From Pseudomonas sp. UMAB-08 (GTDB taxonomy: Bacteria; Pseudomonadota; Gammaproteobacteria; Pseudomonadales; Pseudomonadaceae): a DNA stretch of 64,000 nucleotides. The notes beneath the pieces were generated by a model. That model did not search any database. It was not told where the DNA came from and was given only the letters and a program-made list of their open reading frames with translations. The stretch is taken from the NCBI RefSeq assembly GCF_900095225.1, contig NZ_LT607420.1:120354-184353 (forward strand), in the 5' to 3' direction. This document shows positions 1 to 8,983 of this stretch, piece by piece. A program made the position numbers and the translations under genes. Each line of letters opens with the position of its first letter. The stretch's first letter is position 1.

Positions 1-1830
1 CAGTTCGCCCCGGTTGGATATTTCAAAGCCCATGCCCATGTGGTGCGTGGTGTAATCGGCCCCCTCGAAGGATTGCTCGTTCATGATTTCCTCGATGGAG
101 TGCTTGAACTTTTCCGGCTCATTGAGCAGAACATCGTAAACGTCCACGCCTTTGACTTTGGAGAGCGGATAGGTGCCGCAGGCATACCCGCCGAAGAGTC
201 CTTGGAGCGGCGGAACCTTGGCGCCCTGGGCGGTGGTCATGAAGCCCCACTCTTCACTGTCCTTGGTGGCCACGATCATGGTATAGCCCTGGCCACCACG
301 GTATTTGCCCGGCGCGATGGCATCGCGGGTCATTTTCTTGGAGACCAGTTGCAGGAACGGCACGTCCTCTTCGTTGAGCTCTTGCTCGCCGACGTCGGCC
401 ATCGTGGCAAAGATAGGTTGCAAGCCTGGCTCGCCATCCATGTCCACGCGTGCTCCGCCGCCCATGCCATTGAGATCGGCACACAGGTTGCCGAGTGTTT
501 CGCCATGTTGGCTGACGCCACCCCAGATAAAGGTGTTGATCATGTTGAAGCTCGGGGCATGGACCTTGGTGTACTTCTCCGGGCAGCTATAGAGGAATTT
601 GGCGACGGCATGCTGGCCCGCTGTGAACCCGGTGAAGATGGACATCAGGCTCTGCGAGTTGGGCGCGTTGTAAGACGAGTTGAGAATGGAGTAGGGGTCG
701 GTGATGACCTCGATAGGTGCAAAGGCCGCTTGTCCACGCGGCAGGTCGGGCCATATGTAGCACATGACCAATTGCGAGAGCATGCCCTTGAGCCCGGCCA
801 GAACCGTGTTGGTGGGGCGGTTGGTAAACTCCGGCGCCGAACCCCGGAAGTCGAAGATCAGTCGGTCGCCCTTCTTGGTCAGTTGGCAGTTGATTTTAGC
901 GATGCAGTTTTCGCGCAACGTGGAGTCTTGAATGATGTAGGTCCGCACGGTCATGTCCGGCCATTCGCTGATGCGGCGTTTGACTTCGGTGCGCACGTTT
1001 TCCATGGTCAGGCGCAGGGTCGCGATCAGTGCATCCGGGCCGTCAGTCTTGAGCACGTCTTCGATACGCTGCTTGATGCGCAGGCAACCGTAGAGTTTGA
1101 CCTTCATGTCCTCATACTGGAGCTTGGGTTCGCGTACCGAGTTTTGCAGGAAGGTCAGCAAGTCGCGTTTTATCTGGTAGTTTTCAACTACCTTGAACGG
1201 GCTCATTTTCAGCCCTTCGTCACTCGGGCTTTCTGCCATGGACGGCATGCCGCCGGGTTCGATAGCACCGTTTTCCCCTTCATGAACCGTGGCGGCCACC
1301 CAGCACACCAGCTTGCCTTCATGGAAGATCGGCAGAATCATGCTCTGGTCGGTGTTATGCACGTTGCCATAGCGCGAATCGTTGTGAATAAAACCATCGC
1401 CCTCGCGTACGCCCACCGTGGGTTCGTTGATCCAGTTCTTGATAATGAACTTGATGGGGTGGTGTACCAGCGCTGAAAACAGCAGCACACCGCCGGCGCT
1501 GGCGATGGCCAGATCCCCGGATGCCGAGTAGACGCCGGTGATGACGTCACCCCATTTAGCACCGGGGGCGGCACCCATCTGTTCGACCATCTCGTAGCCT
1601 TCATCACAACCGGACTGGAGTCGGTCACGAATCTTGGCGATGGTGTGGGCATCGCAGTCTTTACGGATGCTGATGTCCTCTTGTTCCGAGCGAGGCATCA
1701 AATCATGGTTGTTCATGATTTCCGGGTCAGGGGCGAGGAATAGCGTCGTGTCTTCAAGGAATTTCTTGATGAGCGCCGCATCTGCTGCACTGGGTGTCAG
1801 GCTAGGGACGTTGATAGCAAGATCGTTCAT
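1..1830 (-). CDS. HyuB-type subunit of acetone/acetophenone carboxylase-like enzyme (partial)
   Basis: This is the hydantoinase B/oxoprolinase-type subunit that would carry the carboxylation chemistry in an ATP-dependent carboxylase of the acetone/acetophenone carboxylase family. The ATG at 1830 has an AAAGGATC ribosome site just upstream. The 610 codons to the window edge are open, so the C-terminus is missing; acetone carboxylase alpha subunits are about 775 residues. The region around residues 115-160, with GNVHNTDQ followed by LPIFHEGKLVCWVA, corresponds to the conserved HyuB block (N-D-x-x-x-G-N-V-H then a PIF-x-E-G strand). It is the last gene in view of a minus-strand operon, 46 bp after the HyuA-type gene. 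Family membership is clear. The substrate (acetone, an aryl ketone or another ketone or amide) cannot be read from the sequence. Confidence 0.85.
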   Translation of the reverse strand, partial: MNDLAINVPSLTPSAADAALIKKFLEDTTLFLAPDPEIMNNHDLMPRSEQEDISIRKDCDAHTIAKIRDRLQSGCDEGYEMVEQMGAAPGAKWGDVITGVYSASGDLAIASAGGVLLFSALVHHPIKFIIKNWINEPTVGVREGDGFIHNDSRYGNVHNTDQSMILPIFHEGKLVCWVAATVHEGENGAIEPGGMPSMAESPSDEGLKMSPFKVVENYQIKRDLLTFLQNSVREPKLQYEDMKVKLYGCLRIKQRIEDVLKTDGPDALIATLRLTMENVRTEVKRRISEWPDMTVRTYIIQDSTLRENCIAKINCQLTKKGDRLIFDFRGSAPEFTNRPTNTVLAGLKGMLSQLVMCYIWPDLPRGQAAFAPIEVITDPYSILNSSYNAPNSQSLMSIFTGFTAGQHAVAKFLYSCPEKYTKVHAPSFNMINTFIWGGVSQHGETLGNLCADLNGMGGGARVDMDGEPGLQPIFATMADVGEQELNEEDVPFLQLVSKKMTRDAIAPGKYRGGQGYTMIVATKDSEEWGFMTTAQGAKVPPLQGLFGGYACGTYPLSKVKGVDVYDVLLNEPEKFKHSIEEIMNEQSFEGADYTTHHMGMGFEISNRGEL

Positions 1831-1876
1831 GTCTAGATCCTTTCTCGAGTTCATAAAGTTTCAGCTGATCAATGCA

Positions 1877-4024
1877 TCAATGCGTGAGTTGATCGCGAAG
1901 AAACCAAGAGGCGTTTTGCAGTGCGGCGACGAAGTTCCAGCCCGGGTTGACCAGGAAGGTGGTGACCTCAGAAGCCACAATGGCCGGGCCACGTATTTGC
2001 ACCCCAGGATCAATGTCTGAACGATTCCATACCGGGGTGTCGAAGGCCTCCTTGTGGCCCGCGAAGTAGCATTTGCGAGTGGAGGAAGGTGCAGGGGGTT
2101 TTTTGCGTTGCTCTACAGGCACGGGCTTGATGTTGCCGAATTGCACGGTTTCATGGTGTACAAACGCGGCCACGCGAATAGTGTTGATGCGTATGCCGGC
2201 TTCCGGGGCCTGTGATCCTTCCCCGAAACGGCTGCCATAGTCGCTGGCAAACTGTTCTATCAACGCCAGGATATCGGCGGGGCCATGGACGGTGTGCTGA
2301 GGAATGACCGCCGTTGTCTGGACTAGCTGGTTGCCGTAGCGCATGTCCAGTTCCAGGTTATGACGGATGTCCTGGCGGGCAATGCCTTGGCGCAGCAGGT
2401 CCTGAGTGCCTCTCTCTTTGAGTTCGGACACGATATCGTTGAAGCGGTCGTAGTCGTTGAACAGGTGACGGGAATTGGAGTCGTACAGCACCATGTACAG
2501 CGATTTTTCGTGGATGTGCAGTTGGTGAATATTGCCCGCGCCCACGGCCGAGAACACCGAACTGAAAGGCGGCGCGAGAATTTTGTCGATGTTAAGGTTC
2601 TGCGCGATGCTGCAGCAGTGCAGCGGCCCGTTGCCCCCATAGGCCAACATGGTGAAATCTTTCGGGTCGTAACCTCGGGCGCGTAACTCGGTGAATAGAC
2701 CGTTGGCCATGTTGTCATCCACTTTCTCGCGGATGAGCAACGCTGCCTCGATCACTTCGCACTCCAACTCTTCACAGATGGCGTCTTCGATCGCGGTGAC
2801 GGCGCGGCGCGTATTCAGGGGGATGGAGCCTCCTGCATAGTTCTCTGCGTTGAGGTAGCCCAGCACCAAGTCGGCATCGGTCACCGTGGGCTTCAAGCCG
2901 CCACGATCGTAACAGGCAGGGCCTGGGTCTGAACCGGCTGACTCGGGCCCGCATTTGACCGTGTTGTACATGCGGTCATAGCTGGCCACTGAACCGCCGC
3001 CCGCCCCGAGCGTCACCAGGTGCACCATCGGCACGGACACCATCCAGCGGTCGATGACCGGGTTGAAGTCATAGTGTTTGACGCCGCCTTCTACCACGAT
3101 GCCGATGTCATAGCTGGTGCCTCCCATGTCGGTGGCGACAACGTTTCCGAGATCGGCCTGCATGGCCAGATGCTCGGAGGCAGCGATGCCCGATACAGGG
3201 CCGGAGTGAATGGTTTGCAGTGCATCGGTGGAGTTGAGCTGGGCCATGCCGCCTGAGTTATGAATAACCAGCATTGGCTGTTCGTAATGGTGTGTGCGCA
3301 GATTCTGTTCCAGCGTCGACAGCGCGTGGTACATGGTGGAGTGAAGATACCCGTCGATGACCGCCGATGCAGAACGTACATATTCGCCCTTACGGCCCGA
3401 TACCTGGTGCGACAGGATGATGGGAATAGCGCCCAGCAGGTGAGAGGGATATTCCTCCTGCAAGATCTCTTCGATGCGTTGCTCGTGTTCCGGGTTGACC
3501 ACAGAATTGATCAGCGAGACGACAATGATCTGGGCGCCGCGATTCACCAGTTCGCGAATCTGCAAACGAACGTTGTCTTCATCAAGGGCCATGACGAGGT
3601 TGCCCTCGAAATCCAGACGCTCGCGCACGCCTCGAATCATGCTGGGAAGCACCAGCGGGTTCGGTCGGCTGGCGTTGGGTATGTCGGTCTGGCCCAGGAT
3701 ATCCAGGCCTTCGCCGTACCCGCGACCACGGCTCAGAGGGACGGTTGCCTCGTAGCCACAGGTGACCAGCATGCCGATCTTGGGCCCCTTGTGCTCGATC
3801 AATGCGTTGGTGCCCAGTGTGGTCGCATAGCGAACCGAGTCCACGCTGGAGAGGACGTCGGCCAACTCCAGGTCCAATATCTTGCAGCCTTTACCCAGCG
3901 CCTGATTGAAGCCCAGTGCCAGGTTGTGATGGGTTGTCAGAGCCTTGGTTTCGATGTATTTGCCATCCCAGACCACGAAGCAATCCGTGAATGTTCCACC
4001 GATATCGACAGAAACGCGTCTCAT
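1877..4024 (-). CDS. HyuA-type ATPase subunit of carboxylase (acetone carboxylase beta-like), 715 aa
   Basis: This hydantoinase A/oxoprolinase-type ASKHA ATPase is expected to phosphorylate the substrate enolate or bicarbonate during ATP-driven carboxylation. The N-terminal phosphate-1 motif is DIGGTFTD at residues 7-14, and a second motif, DMGGTSYDIG, lies near residue 300. A glycine-rich LGAGGGSVAS stretch and LAYGGNGPLH follow, both typical of the family. Its 715 residues match acetone carboxylase beta (about 717). The ATG at 4024 is preceded by AAGGGA. It lies 40 bp after the small zinc-subunit gene and 46 bp before the HyuB-type gene, so one transcript is likely. A second, divergent HyuA paralogue sits upstream in the same operon, as in acetophenone carboxylase. 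Confidence 0.88.
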   Translation of the reverse strand: MRRVSVDIGGTFTDCFVVWDGKYIETKALTTHHNLALGFNQALGKGCKILDLELADVLSSVDSVRYATTLGTNALIEHKGPKIGMLVTCGYEATVPLSRGRGYGEGLDILGQTDIPNASRPNPLVLPSMIRGVRERLDFEGNLVMALDEDNVRLQIRELVNRGAQIIVVSLINSVVNPEHEQRIEEILQEEYPSHLLGAIPIILSHQVSGRKGEYVRSASAVIDGYLHSTMYHALSTLEQNLRTHHYEQPMLVIHNSGGMAQLNSTDALQTIHSGPVSGIAASEHLAMQADLGNVVATDMGGTSYDIGIVVEGGVKHYDFNPVIDRWMVSVPMVHLVTLGAGGGSVASYDRMYNTVKCGPESAGSDPGPACYDRGGLKPTVTDADLVLGYLNAENYAGGSIPLNTRRAVTAIEDAICEELECEVIEAALLIREKVDDNMANGLFTELRARGYDPKDFTMLAYGGNGPLHCCSIAQNLNIDKILAPPFSSVFSAVGAGNIHQLHIHEKSLYMVLYDSNSRHLFNDYDRFNDIVSELKERGTQDLLRQGIARQDIRHNLELDMRYGNQLVQTTAVIPQHTVHGPADILALIEQFASDYGSRFGEGSQAPEAGIRINTIRVAAFVHHETVQFGNIKPVPVEQRKKPPAPSSTRKCYFAGHKEAFDTPVWNRSDIDPGVQIRGPAIVASEVTTFLVNPGWNFVAALQNASWFLRDQLTH

Positions 4025-4064
4025 ATCATTTCCCTTGTTCTTGTAGTGAGTGGAAGTGAATTGT

Positions 4065-4472
4065 TTAGTGTTTGTGGTCGTCTGAGCTGAGGGTTACAGC
4101 AGGTCCAGCTGCAACCTCGGTGACTTCGGTACGGCCCGCCCACTGCGCGCGCAAGGCCGGTAGATCAGGCTGCATGTCATGCAGGGGAGGGTGGCCAGGC
4201 GGGACGTATTCGGTTTCAACCTGGGTGCCACATTTCGGGCAGTAATACTCCAGGATGCGCACCCACTCCGGGTCCGGGCTGAAGGTGTAGCGGTATTTTT
4301 CCGGCGCGAGGATGGGCGGATGGATGTCCCTTGGATCGCGGTCATACACCAGCATGCCCTCCTTGTATCCGGTGTGAGCGGTGCCGATGATGTGGTCGCA
4401 AACACGGCATTCCCATAGCTCGGCGTCCAGGTCCAGACGCAGGTATTCAGTCATCTGTACTTTCATGGTCAT
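4065..4472 (-). CDS. Small zinc-binding (gamma) subunit of acetone/acetophenone carboxylase-like enzyme
   Basis: A 135-residue protein with two CxxC pairs, C22-x2-C25 and C78-x2-C81, which would form one zinc site. This matches the small structural subunit of acetone carboxylase (gamma) and the small subunit of acetophenone carboxylase. The start is placed at the ATG at 4472 because it forms an ATGA overlap with the stop of the upstream HyuA-type gene and has AGGAAGG upstream; a longer frame reaching 4523 would run further into that gene. The middle contains RDPRDIHPP and EYYCPKCGTQVE blocks. Its position between two HyuA-type genes supports membership of the same complex. Confidence 0.85.
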   Translation of the reverse strand: MTMKVQMTEYLRLDLDAELWECRVCDHIIGTAHTGYKEGMLVYDRDPRDIHPPILAPEKYRYTFSPDPEWVRILEYYCPKCGTQVETEYVPPGHPPLHDMQPDLPALRAQWAGRTEVTEVAAGPAVTLSSDDHKH

Positions 4473-6412
4473 GCCTTCCTGTTCAATAAGATGTCTTGGT
4501 GGTCGCTGATGGCAAACGTCCAACCGTCGAGCACCTTGCAGGTGAAGAAGTCCTCTTCGAGAATCGCCGGCCCCTGGGCATAATCGCCAGCCTTCAAATC
4601 CGCCAGTCGATAAACCGGGACATCGATACGGCCTTGGTCGCGCGTGAGTACATGGCGGGTAACGCTGCTTGTGGCGGCGTTGAGCGGCGTGAACTGAGCG
4701 GCTTGATGAGCGTCCTTACGCAGGCGCTTGATCGCCGTGACTTCCAGTTCGGCGCTGTGTGCGCCCTCGAATGCAAGGCGTACGTTCGACGTCTTGTCCA
4801 AGGGATGAACGAGTTCTTTGCCCTTGGCATCGGTGACGAACAGGCGTGATTCGATGTCGTAATCGCCCGGTTGAAAGCCTTCGGCAAACATGTCACGCCC
4901 GGCTTTGATACTGAGCTCTGCCAGTGCGGCATCGACACCCGCCTGGGTGCGTTGATCGGCGTCCAGCACAGCGCTGTAGCGGTGCGATATATCGCAAGTG
5001 CCAATGCCAAAAGCACTGAACACCGCCGCCATGCAGGGAACCGCGACACGACTGATTCCCGCTTTTTCAGCCACACCGCAGGCATTCAGTGGGCCTGCGC
5101 CGCCAAAAGCCAGCAGCACCGTCTCGTTACTGACCTGTGTAACGCGGAGGACTTCCTGAGCGATTTTGGTTTCATACGCGGTTTCCATCGCGCTCAGTGC
5201 GTCATCGGGTTCCAGCCCCAAGGGGGTCGCGATATGGATGGCGATGGCGGTTGCCGCGCGGTCCAGATCCAGCTGCATGCCGCCACCAAAATAGGATTTT
5301 GGATCGAACAAACCGGAGAGCAGGCTGGCATCGGTAATCGTCGCTTGCGTGCCGCCACGACCAAAGGCGGCCGGTCCGGGCACGGCGCCGACGCTGTCCG
5401 GGCCGATCACGATTTTCTTGTCGACCACCTTGAACACTGAACTGCCACCAGCCCCGGCGCTGGTGATTTCACTGAGGGGGAATGAAACGCTGATACCTTC
5501 GACACGACCGCGTCGCACTTCAGCCACGTTGCCGTTGATGCACTGGCCGATGTCCGTCGTCGTGCCACCGACATCAATCGCGACAACGTCGCTCATCCCA
5601 TAGCGCTTGGCAAAAGACTTCATCCCCTCCATACCACCGCGCGGACCGGAGCTGTAGGTCTTCACTGCCACCGTCTTGGCGACGCGAGACGCATCGCCGT
5701 CGTTGCGAAAAATCAACAACGGGTTTTTGGTGTTGAAGGCACGCAAGCGGTTTTCTGCATTGAACAGAAACTGCTCCATTGCCGGATGAAGAAAGGAGTT
5801 GATCAGGGCGGTCCAGGTGCGGCGTACCGGGTCCGCATCCATACTCAGGTCGCTGCCATACAACGTAGGGACGGCCCCCAGCAGATGACGAGGGTATTTA
5901 CGGAGTACTACTTTGCGGAAAATATTTTCCAGCGCTTCGAAGTTTTTATCCGCAAAACTGACGACGATGCGATTGGCACCCGCCGCGGTCAGCGCATTGA
6001 TGGATTTTACAATCTCCATCTCGGCCTGTTCGACGCCCAGGGAGTCGGTGTCCAGCAAACTGACGCGTACCCCGACCAAGGCGTCATATAAGTCGGCGTC
6101 ATGCTGCCTTAGTTGGTCTGAAAGTTCACGGTTGTTAAGGCTGGTAATCAACCCGAGCTTGGGGCCTTTTCGTTCACATATTGCGTTAGTGCCTTGCGTT
6201 GTCGAGTAGCGGATCAGGTCAACTTCCTCAAGTAACCGCTGCACATCGGGTTCGCCATAGAGCACGCCGGACGCTTTTTTCAACCCTTCAAAAAAGCAAT
6301 TGCTTAAATCATAGGGCGTGGTGAGTACCTTGGTTTTCTTGACGTCGTTATCGGTGAGTATGCAGATATCGGTGAGCGTTCCACCGTTATCAATATTGAT
6401 TTGTAGTGTCAC
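4469..6412 (-). CDS. Second HyuA-type ATPase subunit of the carboxylase operon, 647 aa
   Basis: First gene of the carboxylase operon and a second hydantoinase A-type ASKHA protein. The N-terminal motif reads DNGGTLTD (residues 8-15), with Asn where the downstream paralogue has Ile, so this copy may handle the nucleotide differently. Further family motifs are DVGGTTTDIG in the middle, SAGAGGSS, and LLAFGGAGPLN. At about 70 kDa it matches the smaller of the two HyuA-like subunits of acetophenone carboxylase. Acetone carboxylases normally have one HyuA-type subunit. The ATG at 6412 lies about 140 bp downstream of a sigma54-type promoter and divergent from a sigma54 activator gene. Which substrate it activates is not known. 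Confidence 0.85.
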   Translation of the reverse strand: MTLQINIDNGGTLTDICILTDNDVKKTKVLTTPYDLSNCFFEGLKKASGVLYGEPDVQRLLEEVDLIRYSTTQGTNAICERKGPKLGLITSLNNRELSDQLRQHDADLYDALVGVRVSLLDTDSLGVEQAEMEIVKSINALTAAGANRIVVSFADKNFEALENIFRKVVLRKYPRHLLGAVPTLYGSDLSMDADPVRRTWTALINSFLHPAMEQFLFNAENRLRAFNTKNPLLIFRNDGDASRVAKTVAVKTYSSGPRGGMEGMKSFAKRYGMSDVVAIDVGGTTTDIGQCINGNVAEVRRGRVEGISVSFPLSEITSAGAGGSSVFKVVDKKIVIGPDSVGAVPGPAAFGRGGTQATITDASLLSGLFDPKSYFGGGMQLDLDRAATAIAIHIATPLGLEPDDALSAMETAYETKIAQEVLRVTQVSNETVLLAFGGAGPLNACGVAEKAGISRVAVPCMAAVFSAFGIGTCDISHRYSAVLDADQRTQAGVDAALAELSIKAGRDMFAEGFQPGDYDIESRLFVTDAKGKELVHPLDKTSNVRLAFEGAHSAELEVTAIKRLRKDAHQAAQFTPLNAATSSVTRHVLTRDQGRIDVPVYRLADLKAGDYAQGPAILEEDFFTCKVLDGWTFAISDHQDILLNRKA

Positions 6413-6553
6413 GGGTCTATGTCCTTTTGTTTGTTATCAGTTGACCAGTGTTTGAACAACACAGTCTTCCGTATTGCCGTAACCGGCTTAGGCTCTTGAG
6501 CGTGTGACGCATCACTGTGTACGGCAGATTGTTAGGGCTGCCGAATAAGAAAT

Positions 6554-6569
6554 AGCAAGCGGCATGCCA
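6554..6569 (-). promoter_or_regulatory. Sigma54 (-24/-12) promoter of the carboxylase operon
   Basis: On the minus strand the sequence is TGGCAT-GCCGC-TTGCT, close to the consensus TGGCAC-N5-TTGCW, with GG and GC exactly ten bases apart. Transcription would start near 6543, giving a leader of about 130 nt before the HyuA-type gene. The divergent gene encodes an AcoR-like sigma54 activator, which supports a functional promoter. The rest of the 6413-6928 region is AT-rich with no convincing gene. Confidence 0.7.
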
Positions 6570-6585
6570 GTAAATTTATTATTTA

Positions 6586-6598
6586 TAACTGTTTGATT
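6586..6598 (-). promoter_or_regulatory. IHF-like binding site
   Basis: The minus strand reads AATCAA-ACAG-TTA, an exact match to the IHF consensus WATCAANNNNTTR. It lies just upstream of the -24 element, inside an AT-rich stretch, where IHF normally bends DNA to bring a distal activator to sigma54 RNA polymerase. A weak dyad CCGA-N6-TCGG at 6621-6634 could be part of the activator site, but this is uncertain. Confidence 0.45.
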
Positions 6599-6928
6599 TT
6601 TAAGTGATTAAATTATAAGTCCGATGTGTGTCGGGTTGTTTTATGCGTCGGGCGTTTGATTCTCGGACGGATGAGTGGATGACTTTCGTTCGGTCCCAAT
6701 TCGTATAAACAGGGATGTCCTTGAGCCATGTTCAATACGTTCAGCCCAACGCCATTCGTCCTCTTCGTCTTTGGAGGGTGGTCGGGCGCCCAGGTGAAGA
6801 GGTACAGTCAGGACAAACTGCAATGTAGGGACATGGCCTAAAAGTGGCGTTCGCCGTTATATAGAGCGCTGAGCCCTTCGCTGTGCTGCCAGGCGGGCAC
6901 ATACATAATAAGAAAAGAGGATGTGTTG

Positions 6929-8911
6929 ATGAATGCTTCGCACCTGGATTTCGTCTATCCACGACCAGAACACGACGGTCAGATACTGGCTGCGTGGGAG
7001 GGCGTCCTCAGCGGCGTCGAAACACCTGCTTCGGTATTGCGCTATCCGGTGGGGGACTCGTGGAGGCGCTGCCTGGACAAACGCGTCAACCCAACGCTTC
7101 GACATGCGCCGGAACCGGTAACCCAGGCTCAGCTCGCGGCGATCCGTGGGGGGCAGGCACGCCTTCTGGACGTCAGCGCAATAGCGATGGCGATGGCCAA
7201 CCAGTTTCTTGCGCAGACGGGCACCGTCATCGTTTTAGCCGACAGCAGCGGCATGATTATCGAGACGGGCGGTGACCCCTATACGCTCAGGAGCGCCGAG
7301 CACATTCATCTGCTCCCTGGCAGCCCTTGGGGCGAAGACGTTTGCGGGACCAATGCGATTGGCACTGCACTGTTGCTGGAAGGCCCCATACAGGTTCACG
7401 CGGCAGAGCATTTCTGCGAAGGCATCAAGCAGTGGACCTGTTCGGCGACCGTCATCCGTGACCCTTCTGATGGTCAGATTCTGGGTGTTCTGAACGTTTC
7501 GGGAGAGTCGAAGACTTACAACCGCCACACGCTTGCCCTGGCGGTGACCACGGCTGACCGGATCGAGTCCGCATTAGCCAAGCAATACGCCGCCAATCGC
7601 TACCGGCTATTGGACGCCTCTGTCGATCTGTGGAGAGAAGCGGGTGAGGGGATCATGCTGTTCGATGCCAATGGTTTACTGATCAAGGCCAATGCTCAGG
7701 CTTATGGTGCGCTGACGGCCCGAGGCATCGATTTCAACGTCGCCAATAACTGCCGTCTACCGTCATTGTGCCTGGACGACTACGGACGTTTAATGGGCGT
7801 TTTACCACAGTGGTTATCTGCCGATTGGCTGCAGTCAATCAGCGCGCAAGGTGTGCGTTTAGGCACGTTGATACGCGTGCCGAGTAGAGCACTGGTCCGA
7901 CCGTCTATCACCCCATTGGCTCGCAACGAAGACTGTGAAAAGCGCAGAGGGTTCGACAGCATCATCGGAGAGAGCCCGGCGCTTGTCGAGTCTCTGCGAA
8001 AAGCCAGACAACTGGCCAACTCTCACGTATCGGTCCTTTTGCACGGGGAAACCGGGGTTGGCAAGGAAGCTTTTGCGCAGGGTATTCACTATTCAGGTGT
8101 TGGCAAAAACGGGCCGTTTGTCTCCATTAACTGTGGGAGTCTTTCCAAGGACCTGCTCTCCAGCGAATTGTTCGGTTATGCGGACGGGGCGTTCACCGGG
8201 GCCCGCCGTGGAGGCATGAAAGGCAAGATTGAAGCCGCAGACGGGGGCACATTGTTTCTGGATGAAATCGGCGAAATGCCCCTGGAGTTGCAAAGTTACC
8301 TTCTTCGGGTGCTGGAAGAGGGGGAGATATACCGGCTGGGCGAGACAGAACCACGCAAAGTAAACTTTAGGCTGGTCGCGGCAACCCACCGTGATTTGCG
8401 CGAAGATGTGGCCAATCAACGGTTTCGGAGTGACTTGTTTTATCGGATCGCGGTGACCAGCGTAACGATTCCTCCACTGCGCGAGCGTAAGCAAGATATT
8501 CCTCGGTTGGTTGAACATTTGCTGATAAGCCGAGCCCATCGACACGGTGTTCAAGTTCCACACATGGACGACGACCTGCTGGGGCATCTAATGGCCTATG
8601 CGTGGCCGGGTAACGTCCGGGAACTGCGCAATGTGGTAGAGGGTATGTTACTGATGGGGGGCACAGTATTGAGACTTTCTGACCTGCCTTCCTATGTGCG
8701 GAAAACGGCTGTTCAGCAGAGCGAAAGTCTCATTGGCAGCCTGAAGGAAACAGAGTGCCAGGTCATTTCCAAAACGATAGAGCGGTGTCGAGGTAACCTG
8801 ACGCAGGTGGCGAAGGAACTTGGCATCGCAAAAAGCACCCTTTACCTGCGTATAAAGCGTTATGGAATCAACCGTGAAGCGGGAGAGGCGGGGTCATCAA
8901 CTTCAGGCTGA
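6929..8911 (+). CDS. AcoR/AcxR-like sigma54-dependent transcriptional activator
   Basis: A three-part activator: an N-terminal GAF-type sensor region (roughly residues 60-220), a central AAA+ domain and a C-terminal Fis-type helix-turn-helix. The Walker A motif GETGVGKE is near residue 373, the sigma54-contacting GAFTGA loop near residue 420, and the HTH (NLTQVAKELGIAKSTLYLRI) at the C-terminus. The ATG at 6929 is preferred because GAGG lies eight bases upstream; the GTG two codons earlier is too close to it. It is divergent from the carboxylase operon, which has its own sigma54 promoter, so it probably activates that operon in response to the ketone or a related metabolite. The effector is unknown. 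Confidence 0.9.
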   Translation: MNASHLDFVYPRPEHDGQILAAWEGVLSGVETPASVLRYPVGDSWRRCLDKRVNPTLRHAPEPVTQAQLAAIRGGQARLLDVSAIAMAMANQFLAQTGTVIVLADSSGMIIETGGDPYTLRSAEHIHLLPGSPWGEDVCGTNAIGTALLLEGPIQVHAAEHFCEGIKQWTCSATVIRDPSDGQILGVLNVSGESKTYNRHTLALAVTTADRIESALAKQYAANRYRLLDASVDLWREAGEGIMLFDANGLLIKANAQAYGALTARGIDFNVANNCRLPSLCLDDYGRLMGVLPQWLSADWLQSISAQGVRLGTLIRVPSRALVRPSITPLARNEDCEKRRGFDSIIGESPALVESLRKARQLANSHVSVLLHGETGVGKEAFAQGIHYSGVGKNGPFVSINCGSLSKDLLSSELFGYADGAFTGARRGGMKGKIEAADGGTLFLDEIGEMPLELQSYLLRVLEEGEIYRLGETEPRKVNFRLVAATHRDLREDVANQRFRSDLFYRIAVTSVTIPPLRERKQDIPRLVEHLLISRAHRHGVQVPHMDDDLLGHLMAYAWPGNVRELRNVVEGMLLMGGTVLRLSDLPSYVRKTAVQQSESLIGSLKETECQVISKTIERCRGNLTQVAKELGIAKSTLYLRIKRYGINREAGEAGSSTSG

Positions 8912-8983
8912 AGTCGGTGCGAATCGCGCCTCGAGGAACTGCACTTCCAGGACGCGTTCAGGCTACTGGCTGGCTGACGGTGA

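Noticed and set aside
40..1476. A 478-codon open stretch on the plus strand opposite the HyuB gene
   Set aside because: It is antisense to a clear family gene, has no recognisable domain, and such long shadow frames are common in GC-rich DNA.
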